The notes under the pieces: generated by a model
Told to the model about the DNA's origin: nothing
The model's input: the letters and a program-made list of their open reading frames with translations, nothing else
Database searches by the model: none
Shown here: piece after piece, positions 47,786 through 58,886 of the stretch
Layout of the letters: each line of letters begins with the position of its first letter
Position numbering within the stretch: the first letter of the stretch is position 1
Made by a program: the position numbers and the translations under genes
Source of the DNA: Mesostigma viride
Lineage: Eukaryota; Streptophyta; Mesostigmatophyceae; Mesostigmatales; Mesostigmataceae
Length of the DNA: 64,000 nt
Direction of reading: 5' to 3'
Assembly (NCBI GenBank): GCA_009746045.1
Contig: RPFO01000300.1
Span: 1-64,000, forward strand

Positions 47786-48253
47786 TCAGGCGATCGAACC
47801 GAACGGCGTCGCGTACCCCTCCTTGACCATCTCGTGGTTGACGTCGACCCCGTCCGCGTAGACGGTCGCGAGGACGCGGCCGAACGCGTCGAAACGGCCC
47901 ATGCTCACGTCGATCAGTTTGGTGTTCGTGTCCAAGATCTTCTGCAAATCCGTCTGGGACAGGTCCACGTCTCCGAGTTGCAAGACGCAGTTCGTCACCT
48001 TACGGATGAGCGCGTTGCGGGAGATCTTCGCTCGATATCGGATCTCGTCCCTGTCCAGATCGTGCACGCGAGGATTGATCTCGGGCGCGTTGATCCCGGC
48101 CAGGCGCAACGTCAACTTCTGAGGCTGTGAGGACCAGGGGAACATCGTCACGACGCGCGCCGTGTCGCCGTCGTAGCAACTGACGACCTTGCACTGCAGC
48201 CGGAGCCCCTGCAACGTGAAGCTGTGGATGTCGCTGTCCTTGATGGTTTCCAT
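47786..48253 (-). CDS. Staphylococcal-nuclease-like (thermonuclease) protein
   Basis: 155 residues from the ATG at 48253, two bases after the previous stop. The OB-fold signature is clear: CKVVSCYDGDTARVV, LRLAGINAPEI, DEIRYRAKISRNAL and FDAFGRVLATVYADG, then VNHEMVKEGYATPFG. Counterparts of the two active-site Arg (in RLAGI and FGR), the Asp of YDGDT and the Glu after NAP are present. Expected to be a Ca-dependent nuclease; no signal peptide, so it would act in the cell or virion. Confidence 0.88.
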   Translation of the reverse strand: METIKDSDIHSFTLQGLRLQCKVVSCYDGDTARVVTMFPWSSQPQKLTLRLAGINAPEINPRVHDLDRDEIRYRAKISRNALIRKVTNCVLQLGDVDLSQTDLQKILDTNTKLIDVSMGRFDAFGRVLATVYADGVDVNHEMVKEGYATPFGSIA

Positions 48254-48257
48254 CGTA

Positions 48258-48608
48258 CTAACGGACGCGACGTTTATTTCGCCTCCGGAGACGACCCTGG
48301 CTCGTTCCGTGGTCGGGGTCTTCGTCGTCGTCATTTGTCGACGTCGACGTCCCCGTCGTCGTCGTGGATGTCGTCGCCGTCGCGACGTCCTTCGTCGCGG
48401 GAGGAGGAGGAGGAGGAGGGCGGGGAAGGTCGTACGTGCGTCGGTCCACGTAGACTACCGTGGGCACGTATCGCACGATGCGCACCTTGGGCTTGGCCGG
48501 GGCAGCCATGCGTCGGAGGTGCGTCACGCACATGTGAGAGCCTTTGGAATTCCGTTTGCACCGTGTCCCGGCCTTGGTCCGGGCGCAACACCGCACACGA
48601 GCCGACAT
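48258..48608 (-). CDS. DUF5763-like finger protein with Pro/Thr-rich tail
   Basis: 116 residues. N-terminal RCCARTKAGTRCKRNSKG and MCVTH match the finger of the gene at 31142. A short strand pair, a Pro run (PRPPPPPPPA), a Thr run and an acidic then basic tail follow. The stop is five bases before the nuclease-like gene start on the same strand. Low-complexity tail could contain an indel. Confidence 0.65.
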   Translation of the reverse strand: MSARVRCCARTKAGTRCKRNSKGSHMCVTHLRRMAAPAKPKVRIVRYVPTVVYVDRRTYDLPRPPPPPPPATKDVATATTSTTTTGTSTSTNDDDEDPDHGTSQGRLRRRNKRRVR

Positions 48609-48647
48609 CCGTTACGTACGTGTGCGTTTTTTTTTCTCCTGATAGGG

Positions 48648-48654
48648 TATAATA
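48648..48654 (+). promoter_or_regulatory. TATAATA box of fibre gene 1
   Basis: GGGTATAATAC 12 bases before the ATG at 48667, in a T-rich spacer divergent from the finger gene. Confidence 0.5.
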
Positions 48655-48666
48655 CACTCACTAGAA

Positions 48667-51376
48667 ATGGCCACCTCTCTCGACCAATTGTCCGTCGTGC
48701 GTTACGGAAAATTGTACACCACGGCTCTCATGGGCGATTTGGACGCCCAGGCGAGCGTCAAGGACCTGATCGTGAAGGCCCAGGACAGCATCATCATCAA
48801 GCCGAATCTCGGTCTCGGCGCAGACGCCGTGAAGAAGTTTCAGATCATCGGCACGGCCAGCGTCGAGGGCGCCATGCAGGTCGACAACGTCGTGATCGAC
48901 GACAACACCGTCAGCACGTCGACCGGGTCGCTGTCCCTTTCGTCCAATGCCGGGTCGGTGCGGTCGCGGACGTGATGGTGACCGCCGCGGCTCTGACCCC
49001 CTCTTCCGACGTCGACCTGTCCATCGTCGGCGGTGCGACCAAGTCCGTCCTCGTGGAGGGCGTCAAGTTCACCGACAACGCGGTCACCACCTCCAGCGGC
49101 ACCCTGGCGATCAGCTCTGCCGGGTCGTCCACGGCCGCGCTCAAGCTGGGCGGCGTCACCGTCACCGACGCCTCCGTGTCCTCCTCCACCGCCAACGGAA
49201 ACCTGACCATGGCCTCCAACGGCGCCGGCGCCGTCCTGATGGACAACGTCCGTGTGAAGGCGTCCGGCATCAGCAACAACGTGGCCAACGCGGATCTCTC
49301 GATCACGTCCAACGGCACCGGGTCGGTCGCGATCGACAGCGTGAAGGTGAAGACCGCGAACATCACCACCAGCAGCGGGACTCTGTCCTTGACCTCGGCG
49401 GGGGCGGCGGCCAACCGGGTGGACGTGGGCGGTCTCACAGTGACGAACGCGAGCATTAGCGCGGCGTCGGCGAGCACCGTGACGGTGGCGAAGGACCTGA
49501 CCCTGACCAGCACGGCGGGGGCAGCGGCAAGGTGACCACCTCGGCGGGCAATCTGGAGCTGACCAGCGCGAGCGGCACGGTGGCGGTCACGGGGGCTCTG
49601 ACGGGCTCTAGTACGATCACCAGCACCGGCAACATGGTCGTGGGAGGGGACCTGAAGGTGGCGGGCGTGCTCGAGAGCACGAACGCCAGCGGAAACCTCG
49701 AGGTCATGGACAAGACCGTGAAGCTGAGCTACCAGCCCGGCTCTGCCACGATCATGGACTTCCCGTTCACCAGCAGCGCCAACGCCGTGGCCGCGTACAA
49801 CATCAACGTCAGCACATTCGCCGGTGCGTCTGTCAGCGGAGGGGCCTTGAACATCAGCACCACCAACTCGTCCCGTGCTTTCTTCTACTACCCTTCAGCG
49901 TATACCAACATTCCAAAGACCGTCGTCGACTGGGCCACGGAAAATGTCAACGTGGAATTCCCGATGACCCTTACCGCCGGCCTGGCCACCAGCACCGGCG
50001 GCAGGTATCAGTTCTTCGGTATCGAGAGTTTCAGCGACGCGGCCAACCAGGTTCAGTCGGCGATGCGTCTGTCCGCCGTGAGCGGCGCACTGCGTCTCGA
50101 CAGGATTTCCGCTGGCGTCTCGCAGCCCGTGGTTACCTCGGACAACGTCAACTTTTTGAACGCCGCTGGCACCTACCTGGTCAAAGTGGCTCTGTCCTAC
50201 TCTGGCGGGGTTTGCACGGCCGCGTTCACCTACTCCAAGGATGGAGGGGCCACTGTGCCCATCACGTTCGGCGGCAGCCCCACGACCGTCGTGACCAACT
50301 CTTTCGCCAGCAACCTGTCTAGCACGCTCGGCATCGGCAGCTATAGCGAGACGGCTAACCAGAACTGGTCGGTCGACTACTTCAAGGTGACCAAGGGCGT
50401 GGCCTCGACGAACGCGGCCTCTGACAGCGCCGGTCTGTACGTGGACGGCAGCTCGTCCTACTCGAGCCGCGCCCTCACATGGCACATGGGCGCCGGCGAG
50501 ACCTCCCAGGACAAGGGAGACCACACTGGATCCTACTGGCACTTTGAGGGCGGGCAGCTCTTGCTATCTCGCACCATCGCCGCCTCCGACCGCGAGGCGC
50601 CCGCCACCAACGTCAACCTCGCCTCTCTTGCCAGTGGCAGCGACGCGCTCCGGTGGGAGTTTTCCTCGGGCAAGGCCAGCACCGTCGGCAGCGCCACCTT
50701 CAGTGGCACCGGCACCGTCGCCGCCGGCGTGCTCAAGGAGTCCGGCTCCCAGTTCGACACCGTGTCCCCCAACATCACCGGCACCTTCTCCCTGATCGTC
50801 AAGGTCCTCCCCCAGTTCGACCTGTCCACACTGACCCTCTTGACCGACCTGATCGGGTACGGCTGGCTGCAGGTTCAGGTCTCGAGCGGGGGCTTCCTGA
50901 CCTTCTCGGACGGCCTCAACGCCGCCATCGTCATGTCCACCCCCGTGCACGCCGAGCCGTTCACTCTGTGCATCACCATGAGCGGGGCGGAGGTCAAGTT
51001 CTATCTGGACGGCGTCCTCGTGGCCTCCTCGACCAACGGCTCGCTGGGATCCAACCCGCAGCTGGTGTTGAACGGTGCCGTCGTCGGCGACGTGTGGTAC
51101 GATGACGTCCGCTTCGTCTCCGGCCAGGCGCTCGTCAACGCCAACACCATGCTGTACGGTTGGAAGGAGATGTATGCCGCCGACCAGACCGTCACGTACG
51201 GGTTCCGCATCGCCAACAACGAGGGGCTGCAACTCGTCAAGGTGCGCGGGTCGGGCGGCAGCAACGGGTGGGTCGGGATCAACCCCGCCCCGAACACCGT
51301 GACCTCCGGCAACAGCATGGGCGCCATCGGGGCCGCAACCGCCGCCGTCATCACCGAGAGCCAGATGTCGTATTAG
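48667..51376 (+). CDS. Fibre-like protein 1 (two frameshifts)
   Basis: About 902 residues. N-terminal module (GKLYTTALMGDL, KDLIVKAQDSIIIKPN) shared with the next two genes. Then ~280 residues of short beta repeats of the kind VTTSSGTLAISSAGS, a concanavalin/LamG-like domain (about 380-570), the conserved SSYSSRALTWHMGAGETSQD block, a second LamG-like domain (VKFYLDGVLVASSTNGS) and the shared tail LYGWKEMYAADQTVTYGFRI. Frames change near 48962 and near 49520; fibre gene 2 shows that one G and one C are missing there. Likely a virion surface fibre for attachment, by analogy with the module types. Confidence 0.75.
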
Positions 51377-51436
51377 AGAATGACGGATAGAGCGGCACCA
51401 TATATTTTCTGTACTTCAAGTATACGCGAATAAAAA

Positions 51437-54400
51437 ATGGCCACGTCGCTGGACAAACTCAAAATTGCTCGTTTCGGAAAACTGCACGCGACCGATCTGA
51501 TGGGCGATCTGAAACCGGATGCGAGCGTCAAGGACCTGGTCTTCAAGGCGCAGGACAGCATCCTAGTAAAGCCCAACAAGGGGATGGGCGCAGACGCGTT
51601 GAAAAAGTTCAAGGTCATCGGGACGGCGGACATCGACGGGGCGCTGCAGGTCGACAACGTCACGCTGGATGGCAACACGGTCAGCACGGTCTCCGGCAAT
51701 CTCGCCCTGTCCTCCCACGCGGGGACTGTGCGGGTCTCGGACGTGGTGATGACCGCCGCCGCCTTGGCTCCCTCCTCCGATGTCGATATTTCCATCACGG
51801 GAGGCGCGACCAAGTCGGTCCTCATGGAGGGCGTCAAGTTCACCGACAACGCGGTCACCACCTCGAGCGGCACTTTGGCCATCAGCTCAGCGGGGTCCTC
51901 CGCGGCCGCCCTCAAGCTGGGCGGCGTCACTGTAACCGACGCATCTCTGTCCGCCTCGAAAACAGATCTCAACATGAACTTGGTTTCGAACGGCACCGGC
52001 GCCGTCCTGGTGGACAACGTCCGAGTCAAGACGTCCGGCATCGGCAACAACGTGGCCGATGCGGATCTTTCCATCACCTCGAACGGCACCGGTTCGGTTA
52101 CCGTGGATAGCGTGAAGGTGAAGACCGCGGGCATCACCACCAGCAGCGGGACTCTGTCCTTGACCTCGGCGGGGCGGCGGCCAACCGCGTGGATGTGGGC
52201 GGGATCTCCGTGACCAATGCCACGATGAGCGCCGTGTCGTCGTCCACGGTGGCGGTGACCAAGGACCTGACCCTGACGAGCACGGCAGGCGGCAGCGGCA
52301 AAGTGACGACCAGTGCGGGCAATCTCGAGCTGACGAGCGCAAGCGGCACGGTGGCCGTCGCAGGAGCCCTAACGAGCTCCAACACGATCACCAGCGCCGG
52401 GAACGCGGTGGCGGGAGGGGATGTGAAGGTGGCGGGCGTTCTCGAGAGCACGAACGCGACCGGGAATCTCGAAATCGTGGACAAAACCGTGAAGTTGGGA
52501 TACCAAAAGGGTTCGTACTCCGTCGTCGATGCCCCTTTCGAAACCAAGCTTCTTAGTCCACCGAGGACCGAGAACGCGGCCTCAAGCGGCGTCGTGGTGT
52601 ATCTTCAAGGAAACGCGGACATCGCTGGCGGCAAGCTCGTCATCCCAACCACGCACTCGGCGAGCTGCGCGTTCACCGCGGTCAATGACGCGACCGCTCT
52701 GGCAAGCGGCGGAGTGCTCAACTGGAGCACGGACGACGTGAATATCGAGTTCTCCGTCACGATCACGTCCGCGCTCACCAACTCGAGTATCAGCATGTGC
52801 CCGATCTTCTTCATGGAAAATTACACGTCTCCGACCAACCAGCTGTACGTCCGCATGTACGCCAAGGGGACTCTTGGCAAGCTCAGACTCGAGGGTTTGG
52901 GCCTTGACTCGGACGCGGTTGGCTTTTTGGACAGCGCGGGCACGTATTTGATCAAGGTGTCTACCGCTTGGTCGGGCGGCGTTTGTCTGGGCACGATCAC
53001 TTTCTCGAAGGACGGCGGCCCGACGATCCCTGTCAGGTTCTCGGGCAGTCCGACTGTGAACCTCACCAGCAGGCTTTCGAACTGTTACAAGTGGGGCGTG
53101 GTCGTTGGTTCGAGCGGCTATGCCCCGAACAACCAGTACACCGTCGACTATTTCAAGATGGTGAAGGGCACGTCGTCCACGAACCTGTCGTCGGACAACG
53201 CGGGGTTGTACGTGGACGGCAGCTCGTCGTACTCGAGTCGCGCGCTGACCTGGCACGCGGGCGCCGGCGAGACCTCGCAAGACAAGGGGGACAACACCGG
53301 CTCCTACTGGCACTTCGAGGGCGGGCAGCTCTTGCTGTCCCGCACCATCGCCGCCGCCGACCGCGAGGCGCCCGGAACCGAGATGAATCTCGCCGCTCTG
53401 GCGTCGGGGTCCGACGACGCGCGGTGGGAATTCAACACGAACGCAGTGTCCGAGGTCGGGGGCAAGACCTTGACGCTCGTGTCCGGGGCCACCGTTTCCG
53501 GCGGCGTCCTGCGTTTGAACGACTCGGGGACGCAGAGTGCCACGTGCGCCGCGTCCCTCCCAACGGCACGTTCTCCATCATGGCGAAGGTGACCCCCGGG
53601 GCGGACCTGTCCTCGACGGCAGCCAATGACATGGTCTTGGCGTCGTACGGAGGGGCGGGCTCCGGCTCCAACACCGCGTGGCTGGGAAGGTGGTTCGACG
53701 ACCCCAACAATCTGACGAGCGTGGCCAACACGGGGACGGGCACGAGCGGGTCGTTCGTCGGCGTGACCGCCGTCAGTGGCGCAGTGACGTGTCCCGCACA
53801 GAGTTCGAACACCCGTTACGTCCAAATGACCGATCTCAACACGACCGGAGCCACCGCCAACGATGGGTACGGAGAGTGGACGGTGGAAGCTCGAGTGAAG
53901 ACGAGTTTGATCGGGAACACTGGTTCTTTTAACGTCTTCTGGATCGGAGACGATTATGCCGGTTCCGGCAACGGTGCGCGAATCAGCATCCATTGCTCCA
54001 ATACCGTTCTGTACCTCGGCACCGAGGACAGTGGTGGGCTGGGAGATCGTCTTCTCCGTGTCCCGTTCGCGTATCTCGAAGCTCTCACGAGCGCCGGTAA
54101 CACTCCTACCAACGGTGCCTATCACAAGTACCGCCTTCTACGGAAGTCGTACACCGCCGGGACGCAAACCTCCGACCCGCGCGACCTCTTCAGTCTCTGG
54201 TATGACGACGTCGAGGTAAGCTTACAGGTCGGTGTGAACAACGTGACCCTTACAAACCTGATTATGAGAAACACCGTGATCAAGGCGGCCGACGCGTACC
54301 TCCGGATCGGGGGTACCACTCGCCAGCCGTCTGGGCAGGAGGTCACTGTGGATTACGTCAGCTTCCGTAACGCCGCGGTCGCGGCATCCGCGCTCACGCG

Positions 54401-54914
54401 CGTGACGGTGACCAATGGCGGATGCTTGACCCTCACGGACGGAACCGCCTCTGTCCAGACGTCGCAGGTCGTGGGGGAGACCCCGTTCTCTATGGCCATT
54501 GTGCGTGACGGCAGCCTTTCGTCGACACGTCTGTACGTGGACGGCGTGCTGTCGGCCACGATCGCTTCGTCGGTGGACGTGGGTGCTCTGCCCACACTGA
54601 CTCTGGGTCCCGGCAAGGCGCAGTCCGGCTACTCGTTGTGGTTCGACGACGTGCGTGTCAAGAACGCGGCGATCACGGACGCGAATACCCAGCTGTACGG
54701 ATGGAAGGAGATGTACGCCGCCAGTCAGACCGTCACCTACGGTTTCCGCATCTCCAACAATGAGGGGTTGCAACTCGTCAAGGTGTGCGGGTCGGGTGGC
54801 GGCGGGTGGGTCGGGCTCAACCCCGCCCCGAACACCGTCACCTGGGGGAACAGCATGGGCGCCGTCGGGTCCGCCCCCGCCTCCGTCCTCGTCGAGAGCC
54901 AAATGTCCTTCTGA
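51437..54914 (+). CDS. Fibre-like protein 2, longest paralogue (two frameshifts)
   Basis: About 1159 residues. Same order as gene 1: head (GKLHATDLMGDL, KDLVFKAQDSILVKPN), beta repeats, LamG-like domain, SSYSSRALTWHAGAGETSQD block, then an extra ~170-residue beta domain around 53.8-54.3 kb (WTVEARVKTSLIGNTGSFN) not present in gene 1, the final LamG-like part (RLYVDGVLSATIASS) and the tail LYGWKEMYAASQTVTYGFRI. Frames change near 52170 (one G short against gene 1) and near 53560. ATAAAAAATG at the start. Confidence 0.75.
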
Positions 54915-54957
54915 AAGTAAAAATTATCTAAGCGAAATGTATACCACATAGTCGATC

Positions 54958-57514
54958 ATGGCGTCCGTACTGCTTTGCGAGAACCTCGGGGCCTCCAAGT
55001 TCCGTCGCATGTTCACCAATGAGATCCTGGGTGACACGGCGACGAGCGCGAGCATGAAGGACCTCCTGATCAAGGCCCAAAATAACATCATCATCCAGCC
55101 AAACTTTGGTATGGGTCCCCACGCCAGCAAGTCCTTCACCGTCGATGGGAACGCCACCGTCACTGGCACCCTGCGCACCAACGGTCTGAACGGGATCAAT
55201 AACAGCCTGACCGTCGAGAACGTCACTTTCCAGGACAGTTCCCTGACCGCGTCCGACAGCGTGTTGTCCCTCCGCGGTCAGACCAGTGTCCAGGTCGAGG
55301 ATGTCGTCGTCAACAACAACGCCATGCAGCCCGCGACCGACGTGGACCTCGTCCTCTCCGCCGGCGCGACCAAGTCCGTGCTCGTCGAGGGCGTCAAGGT
55401 GACCGACAACGTCATCAGCACCTCCAACGGCGATCTGGACGTCACCTCCGCCTCCGGGTCGTCCACATCGAGAATCTGTCCGTCGCCGACGGCGCCGTGT
55501 CCACCACCTCCGGCCCCCTCACCCTGGCCTCCGCGGCCGGGACCGTGCAGGTCGAGGACGTCGTCTTCACCGACGCCGCCCTGTCCGTCGCCACCGGCGA
55601 CATGACCCTCACCGCCGGCGCCGGCGCCTCTGTCCATGTCGAGAACGTGACAGTCGCGGACGGCGCTGTCAGCACCTCCTCCGGCCCCCTCACCCTGGCC
55701 TCCGCGGCCGGGACCGTGCAGGTCGAGGACGTCGTCTTCCGACGCCGCCCTATCCGTCGCCAGCGGTGACCTTTCCATCACCGCCGGCACCGGCGCCTCG
55801 GTCCGCGTCGAGGACGTGACCATCGCGGACGGTGCGGTCAGCACCGCCTCGGGCGCTCTGACTCTCGCCTCTGCTGCCGGCACCGTGCAGGTCGAGGACG
55901 TCGTCTTCACTGACGCGGCCATGTCCGTCGCCAGCGGGGACATCTCCATCACCGCCGGGTCGGGCGCCGCCGTCAAGGTGGAGAACGTGACCGTCGCGGA
56001 CAACGCAGTCAGCACCGTCTCGGGCGCTCTGACTCTGAGCTCCAACGCCGGCACCGTGCAGGTCGAGGACGTCCTGTTCACCGACGCGGCCATGTCCGCG
56101 GTCGGCGACATCGATATGACCCTCACCGCGGGCGCCACCAAGTCCGTCATCATCGAGAACGTCAAGGTGACCGACAACACCGTCAGCACCTCCGCCAACG
56201 GTCTCTCCATCACCTCCGCGTCCGGGACCGTCGCCGTCGAGGATGTGACCTTCACCGACAGCGCCCTCGCGACCGCGAACAACGTGCTGTCTCTGGACGC
56301 CGCCCAGTCCGTGGCCATCACCAAGGACCTCGTCCTCACCAGCACGGCCACCGGCAGCGGCAAGATCAACACCTCCGCGGGCATCCTGGAGCTCACCTCC
56401 GCCACCGGCGTCGTCAAGATTTCCGGCCAGCTGCAGGTGGACGGCGCGGTGAACAGCGTGACACCACGGAGACCAACGTCGACGTCGTCGACAAGACCAT
56501 GACTCTCGCCCACGTTGAGAACGGCACCGCCACCAACGCCAACGCCAACGGCGGTGGTATCTTCATGGACGGCAACTCCGCCTTCTCGGATCGTGCCATC
56601 ACATGGCACATGGGCGAGGGGGAGACCTCCCAGGACAAGGGTGACCACACCGGCTCCTACTGGCACTTTGAGGGCGGTCAGCTGCTGTTCTCCCGCACCA
56701 TCGCCGAGGCCGACCGGTACGCTCCGGGCACGACTGTCCTCCTCTCCTCGCTCGCGTCCGGCTCGGACGACGTGCGTTGGGAGTTCAACTCCGGCGCCAC
56801 CTCGGAGGTGGGCGCCAAGACGGTCACTCTGAACGGCGGCGCGTCCATCGTGGACGGCGTCTTGAAGATCAACGACTCCGGTCTTCAGAGCGCCTCGTGC
56901 TCCGACTCCCTTCCCAGCGGCACCTTCACCCTCGTGACCAAGGTGACCCCCAAGTCCGACCTGACGAGCTCGAGCGCGAACGGTCTCGTCCTGCTGTCGT
57001 ACGGCACGACCACCGTCACCGTGACCAACGCCGGCCACCTCACCGTGTCCGACGGCACCACTTCGGCCCAGTCCTCCGCGGCCCTTCTGCAGGGCGTCGA
57101 GTCCTTCACCTTGGCCGTGGTCCGTGACGGCACCGCCACGACTCTGTACCTGAACGGCGTCTGGTGGCGACCATCAGCGCGTCCGTCAACGTCGGCGCGT
57201 CGCCGACCCTGACCCTCGGCCCCGGCCTGCCCGGGTACGCCATCTGGTACGACGACGTCCGCGTGAAGGCCGCGGCCCTCACCGCCGCCAACACCCAGCT
57301 GTACGGCTGGAAGGAGATGTACGCCCAGTCGCAGACCGTCACCTACGGTTTCCGCATCGGGAACGACGAGAGCATGCAGCTCGTGAAGATCCGCGGTTCC
57401 GGATCCCACAGTCGCGCGATGTCCAACCCGGCGCCCAACACCGTTACGAACAGCAACAACATGGGCGCCATCGGATCCACTTCTCTCGACATCGTGTCCG
57501 AGTCGATGAACTGA
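54958..57514 (+). CDS. Fibre-like protein 3 with 57-residue repeats (several frameshifts)
   Basis: About 852 residues. A more distant head (KDLLIKAQNNIIIQPN), four near-identical 57-residue beta units, then the SAFSDRAITWHMGEGETSQD block, one LamG-like domain and the tail LYGWKEMYAQSQTVTYGFRI. The first LamG-like domain of genes 1 and 2 is absent. Frames change near 55460, 55740, 56460 and 57160. At 55740 the repeat comparison shows a missing AC. Confidence 0.72.
55501..56185 (+). repeat. Four 171-base coding repeats in fibre gene 3
   Basis: GTGCAGGTCGAGGACGT recurs at 55545, 55716, 55885 and 56056; spacings 171, 169, 171. Units encode TLASAAGTVQVEDVVFTDAA followed by SVASGDI and VENVTVADGAVST-like strands. 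The 169 spacing marks a 2-base loss. Units 1 and 2 are closest, so the expansion is recent. Confidence 0.85.
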
Positions 57515-57606
57515 GGAGGGCCAATTCTGACCGACCGATCGGCCGACGTGTCGTCTTAACTTGCTGATCGTGTCGTTTAACTTAATAAAATGTCGGTGAG
57601 GACAAA

Positions 57607-57614
57607 TATAAAAA
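57607..57614 (+). promoter_or_regulatory. TATAAAAA box
   Basis: TATAAAAAG lies 69 bases before the ATG at 57676 and about 30 bases before the CT tract, the classical TATA-to-start distance if transcription begins at the tract. Confidence 0.55.
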
Positions 57615-57637
57615 GAGGGGTGTGGGCCTGTGGCGTC

Positions 57638-57664
57638 CTCTCTCTCTCTCTCTCTCTCTCTCTT
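57638..57664 (+). repeat. CT tract followed by TTGCAG in a 5' leader
   Basis: About 27 bases of CT repeat then TTGCAG, 11 bases before the ATG at 57676. It resembles a 3' splice site but more likely is a pyrimidine-rich leader, since no donor or upstream exon is seen. Confidence 0.8.
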
Positions 57665-57675
57665 GCAGTCCCACC

Positions 57676-58856
57676 ATGTTCGTGCACGTAGACGCTGCCA
57701 ACCAGCTCGCCAGCGTGTCCGATGTCTTGTATCATCTGCTGGGTCTCAACAACGTGGACGATGTGTCCTCCGTCGCCGGAATGAAACCGTTCCTGCCGTG
57801 GTGCACACCCGTTAAGAGACCCGATGGTCGCGACGACTACTTGGCGGACGTCGTCGTGATGTCGTGCATCTTGCGCGCCATGACCGTCGTGGGCGCTTCC
57901 CAACGTCTGGCGTGCGCGAAATCCGTCGCGACGTTGTTGCGCAAGTCGCCGTTCATCCCGAAATCCGTGTTCGGGGTCGACATGGGCGGGAACCCGTACG
58001 AGGGGCGCTTCTCGGACCTCGCGATATCCCCTTGCCCAAGGGCATGTTATCGGCGAGTCAGCTGCTGCGTTCATCGAATCTCTCGTTAACGTCTCTGACG
58101 GCGCACAAGTTCGCGTCGGGGGAGATGCGGAAGGCCAAGGTGGCCGACGACGTCCGCCGCCGTTTTCGCGCCCAGATGAAAGAGATGGCCGGCATCCTAG
58201 AGAACGGGACGACCAAGACCGGATGCGACCCGGGGTGGGACTTCATGATGCTCGTGGACCAGTCCGTGGGGATGTCTCTCCGGATCTTCGGCCTCGAGAA
58301 CGCGACGCTCATCCTTCACTCCGTGTCGACCCAGTTCGAGAAGGTGAAGGAGTTCCCGCTCCATATATCGCCGGAGAAACGGATTTTCGACATCGGATGG
58401 ATCGCCGAGGTGGACAACGACGCGCATTACGTCGCCACCGGGATGACCAGGGAGCGGTTTCGACAGATCCAGACGAACCTTCGCGAAGGAGAGGAAGAGA
58501 AGCACGCGTACCACAACCACACCCAGTCTCTGTTCGACTACGTTCGCTGGGTCCTGTACGCGATCGAGGACCACTTCCCTTCCCGCCGCGACCTCGTCGC
58601 GTCCGCCTTGACCCGGTTCGAGTCGATCGCCGCCCGTTTCGGTTCGCACCTTCTGTCGCGCCGTGTCGCCACTCGCCAGGAGATTGAGCGCAGGTTGCGC
58701 GTGGAGGAGAACGACCGCATGGAGTTACTCCACGGACGCGGGGTGGGACACCTTCAGGCGATGCTCGGCGACGAGGCGCTCGACACGGAAGACGAGGACG
58801 GCGACGAATCGGAAGATGGAGAGGAGATGACGGACGGGATCCCGTTCCCGCCGTGA
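57676..58856 (+). CDS. Hypothetical protein with acidic tail (frameshift)
   Basis: About 393 residues. Soluble alpha/beta composition; ANQLASVSDVLYHLLGLNNV near the start, and after a frame change near 58030 (CCCCTTGCCC) GMLSASQLLRSSNLSLTSL and helices with SLFDYVRWVLYAIEDHF. The last 30 residues are acidic. No zinc or TM pattern. Unidentified. Confidence 0.7.
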
Positions 58857-58886
58857 GAGTTTTTTTGTCCGATAGGTAGTACGGGT

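Noticed and set aside
48667-57514. Bacterial or phage contamination because of phage-like fibres
   Set aside because: Flanked without a break by genes with giant-virus features and the same promoter style, and no ribosome binding sites are present.
57640-57669. Spliced 5' intron before the gene at 57676
   Set aside because: TTGCAG after a pyrimidine tract looks like an acceptor, but no donor or exon is visible upstream and a TATA box sits at 57607.
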